Below the pieces are notes generated by a model. That model saw only the letters and a program-made list of their open reading frames with translations. It did not search any database and was not told where the DNA came from. Positions 7,356 to 7,502 of a stretch of DNA of 7,502 bases are shown here, piece after piece (positions within the stretch are counted from its first letter, which is position 1; the number at the start of each line of letters is the position of its first letter). Both the position numbers and the translations under genes were made by a program. Source of the DNA: Bacteroidales bacterium (lineage in GTDB: Bacteria; Bacteroidota; Bacteroidia; Bacteroidales; WCHB1-69); NCBI GenBank assembly GCA_024400715.1, contig JAKSMH010000040.1, positions 1 to 7,502 on the forward strand, given 5' to 3'.

Positions 7356-7371
7356 CGAAAAAACGGAACAC

Positions 7372-7449
7372 GTTTACACGCTTATCCCTTTTAATCTTGT
7401 CGAGATTCCGATGATTCCTCCTTACGTCGGGAATATCGGAATGACGATT
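7372..7449. other. Gene-free gap upstream of DPP IV
   Basis: No coding frame is supported here. Apart from the inverted repeat listed separately, the stretch nearest the promoter (7372-7404) would hold the -33 region and any operator, but I see no clear direct or inverted repeat there. Confidence 0.6.
7405..7442. repeat. Nested inverted repeat, likely dispersed palindromic element
   Basis: The left arm ATTCCGAT (7405-7412) and ATTCC (7414-7418) pairs with GGAAT (7430-7434) and ATCGGAAT (7435-7442). This makes a 13-base-pair stem with one bulged base and an 11-base loop. Short further pairing (TCG with CGA) is possible outside a 2-by-2 mismatch. Neither strand has a T run after the stem, so it is not a standard intrinsic terminator. 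On the minus strand the text CGTCATTCC with GGAGGAATC resembles short intergenic repeats scattered through many bacterial genomes; that family link is from memory and untested. Confidence 0.6.
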
Positions 7450-7502
7450 TTAGTATTCCCTCCTCTCTTTCGGTTCTACCAGGTCAAACATGTCCTCGCC
7501 GT
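7450..7502 (-). CDS. Possible 3' end of an upstream gene (unidentified)
   Basis: Reading from the right edge, one minus-strand frame is open for 16 codons (7500-7453) and ends at TAA (7452-7450). It encodes a charged tail, GEDMFDLVEPKERREY. The other two minus-strand frames meet stops within this stretch. The sequence looks like an ordinary hydrophilic protein C-terminus and is followed by the inverted repeat and then a promoter, which is the layout expected at the end of a transcript. It is too short to identify, and an open run of 16 codons can occur by chance. Confidence 0.4.
   Translation of the reverse strand, partial: GEDMFDLVEPKERREY

Noticed and set aside
1..7502. Mobile elements, CRISPR arrays, tRNA or rRNA genes, defence or toxin-antitoxin systems
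   Set aside because: I looked for transposase motifs, regularly spaced repeats, conserved RNA gene sequence and small two-gene modules and saw none; nearly all of the window is accounted for by six recognisable genes.

Overview
This is one strand-coherent stretch of a bacterial chromosome. Every gene I can support lies on the minus strand and is read from the right edge toward the left. The organism looks like a member of Bacteroidota, most likely Bacteroidales. The grounds are a family S9B dipeptidyl peptidase IV with a periplasmic export signal, a streptopain-type C10 peptidase, a DUF4197 lipoprotein, a MurA carrying the GGDKIGRR loop, the lack of clear Shine-Dalgarno sequences, and two promoters with the Bacteroides-type -7 box TATCTTTG. 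The order-level placement is inference; no rRNA or other marker is present.

Layout in transcription order (right to left). 7450-7502: what may be the last 16 codons of an unidentified gene. About 7372-7449: a gene-free gap holding a strong nested inverted repeat that resembles a dispersed palindromic element. 7348-7355: a promoter -7 box. 5101-7320: dipeptidyl peptidase IV, with a start corrected downstream because the longest reading frame begins upstream of the promoter. 4489-5055: guanylate kinase, 45 bases after the peptidase gene and probably cotranscribed with it. 4432-4479: a hairpin and T-rich stretch that probably ends that transcript, followed at once by a second promoter (4401-4431). 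Then come four tightly packed genes: a DUF4197 lipoprotein (3649-4374), a phosphofructokinase with the active-site residues of the pyrophosphate-dependent type (2389-3624), a secreted C10 cysteine peptidase (1138-2385), and murA (1-1110, cut by the left window edge). Gaps within this group are 24, 3 and 27 bases, so a single transcript is likely.

The second transcript unit mixes an envelope lipoprotein, a glycolytic enzyme, an exported protease and the first committed step of peptidoglycan synthesis. I know of no established pathway that joins all four, and shared transcription may simply reflect growth-linked expression. The two exported peptidases (DPP IV and C10) together would fit a protein- and peptide-feeding lifestyle. 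I found no mobile element, CRISPR array, tRNA, rRNA or defence system. The window is largely ordinary core genome; its most informative points are the MurA Cys-to-Asp substitution (predicted fosfomycin insensitivity), the pyrophosphate-type PFK signature, the Cys-rich C10 peptidase, the 3-base PFK/C10 junction, and the intergenic palindrome.
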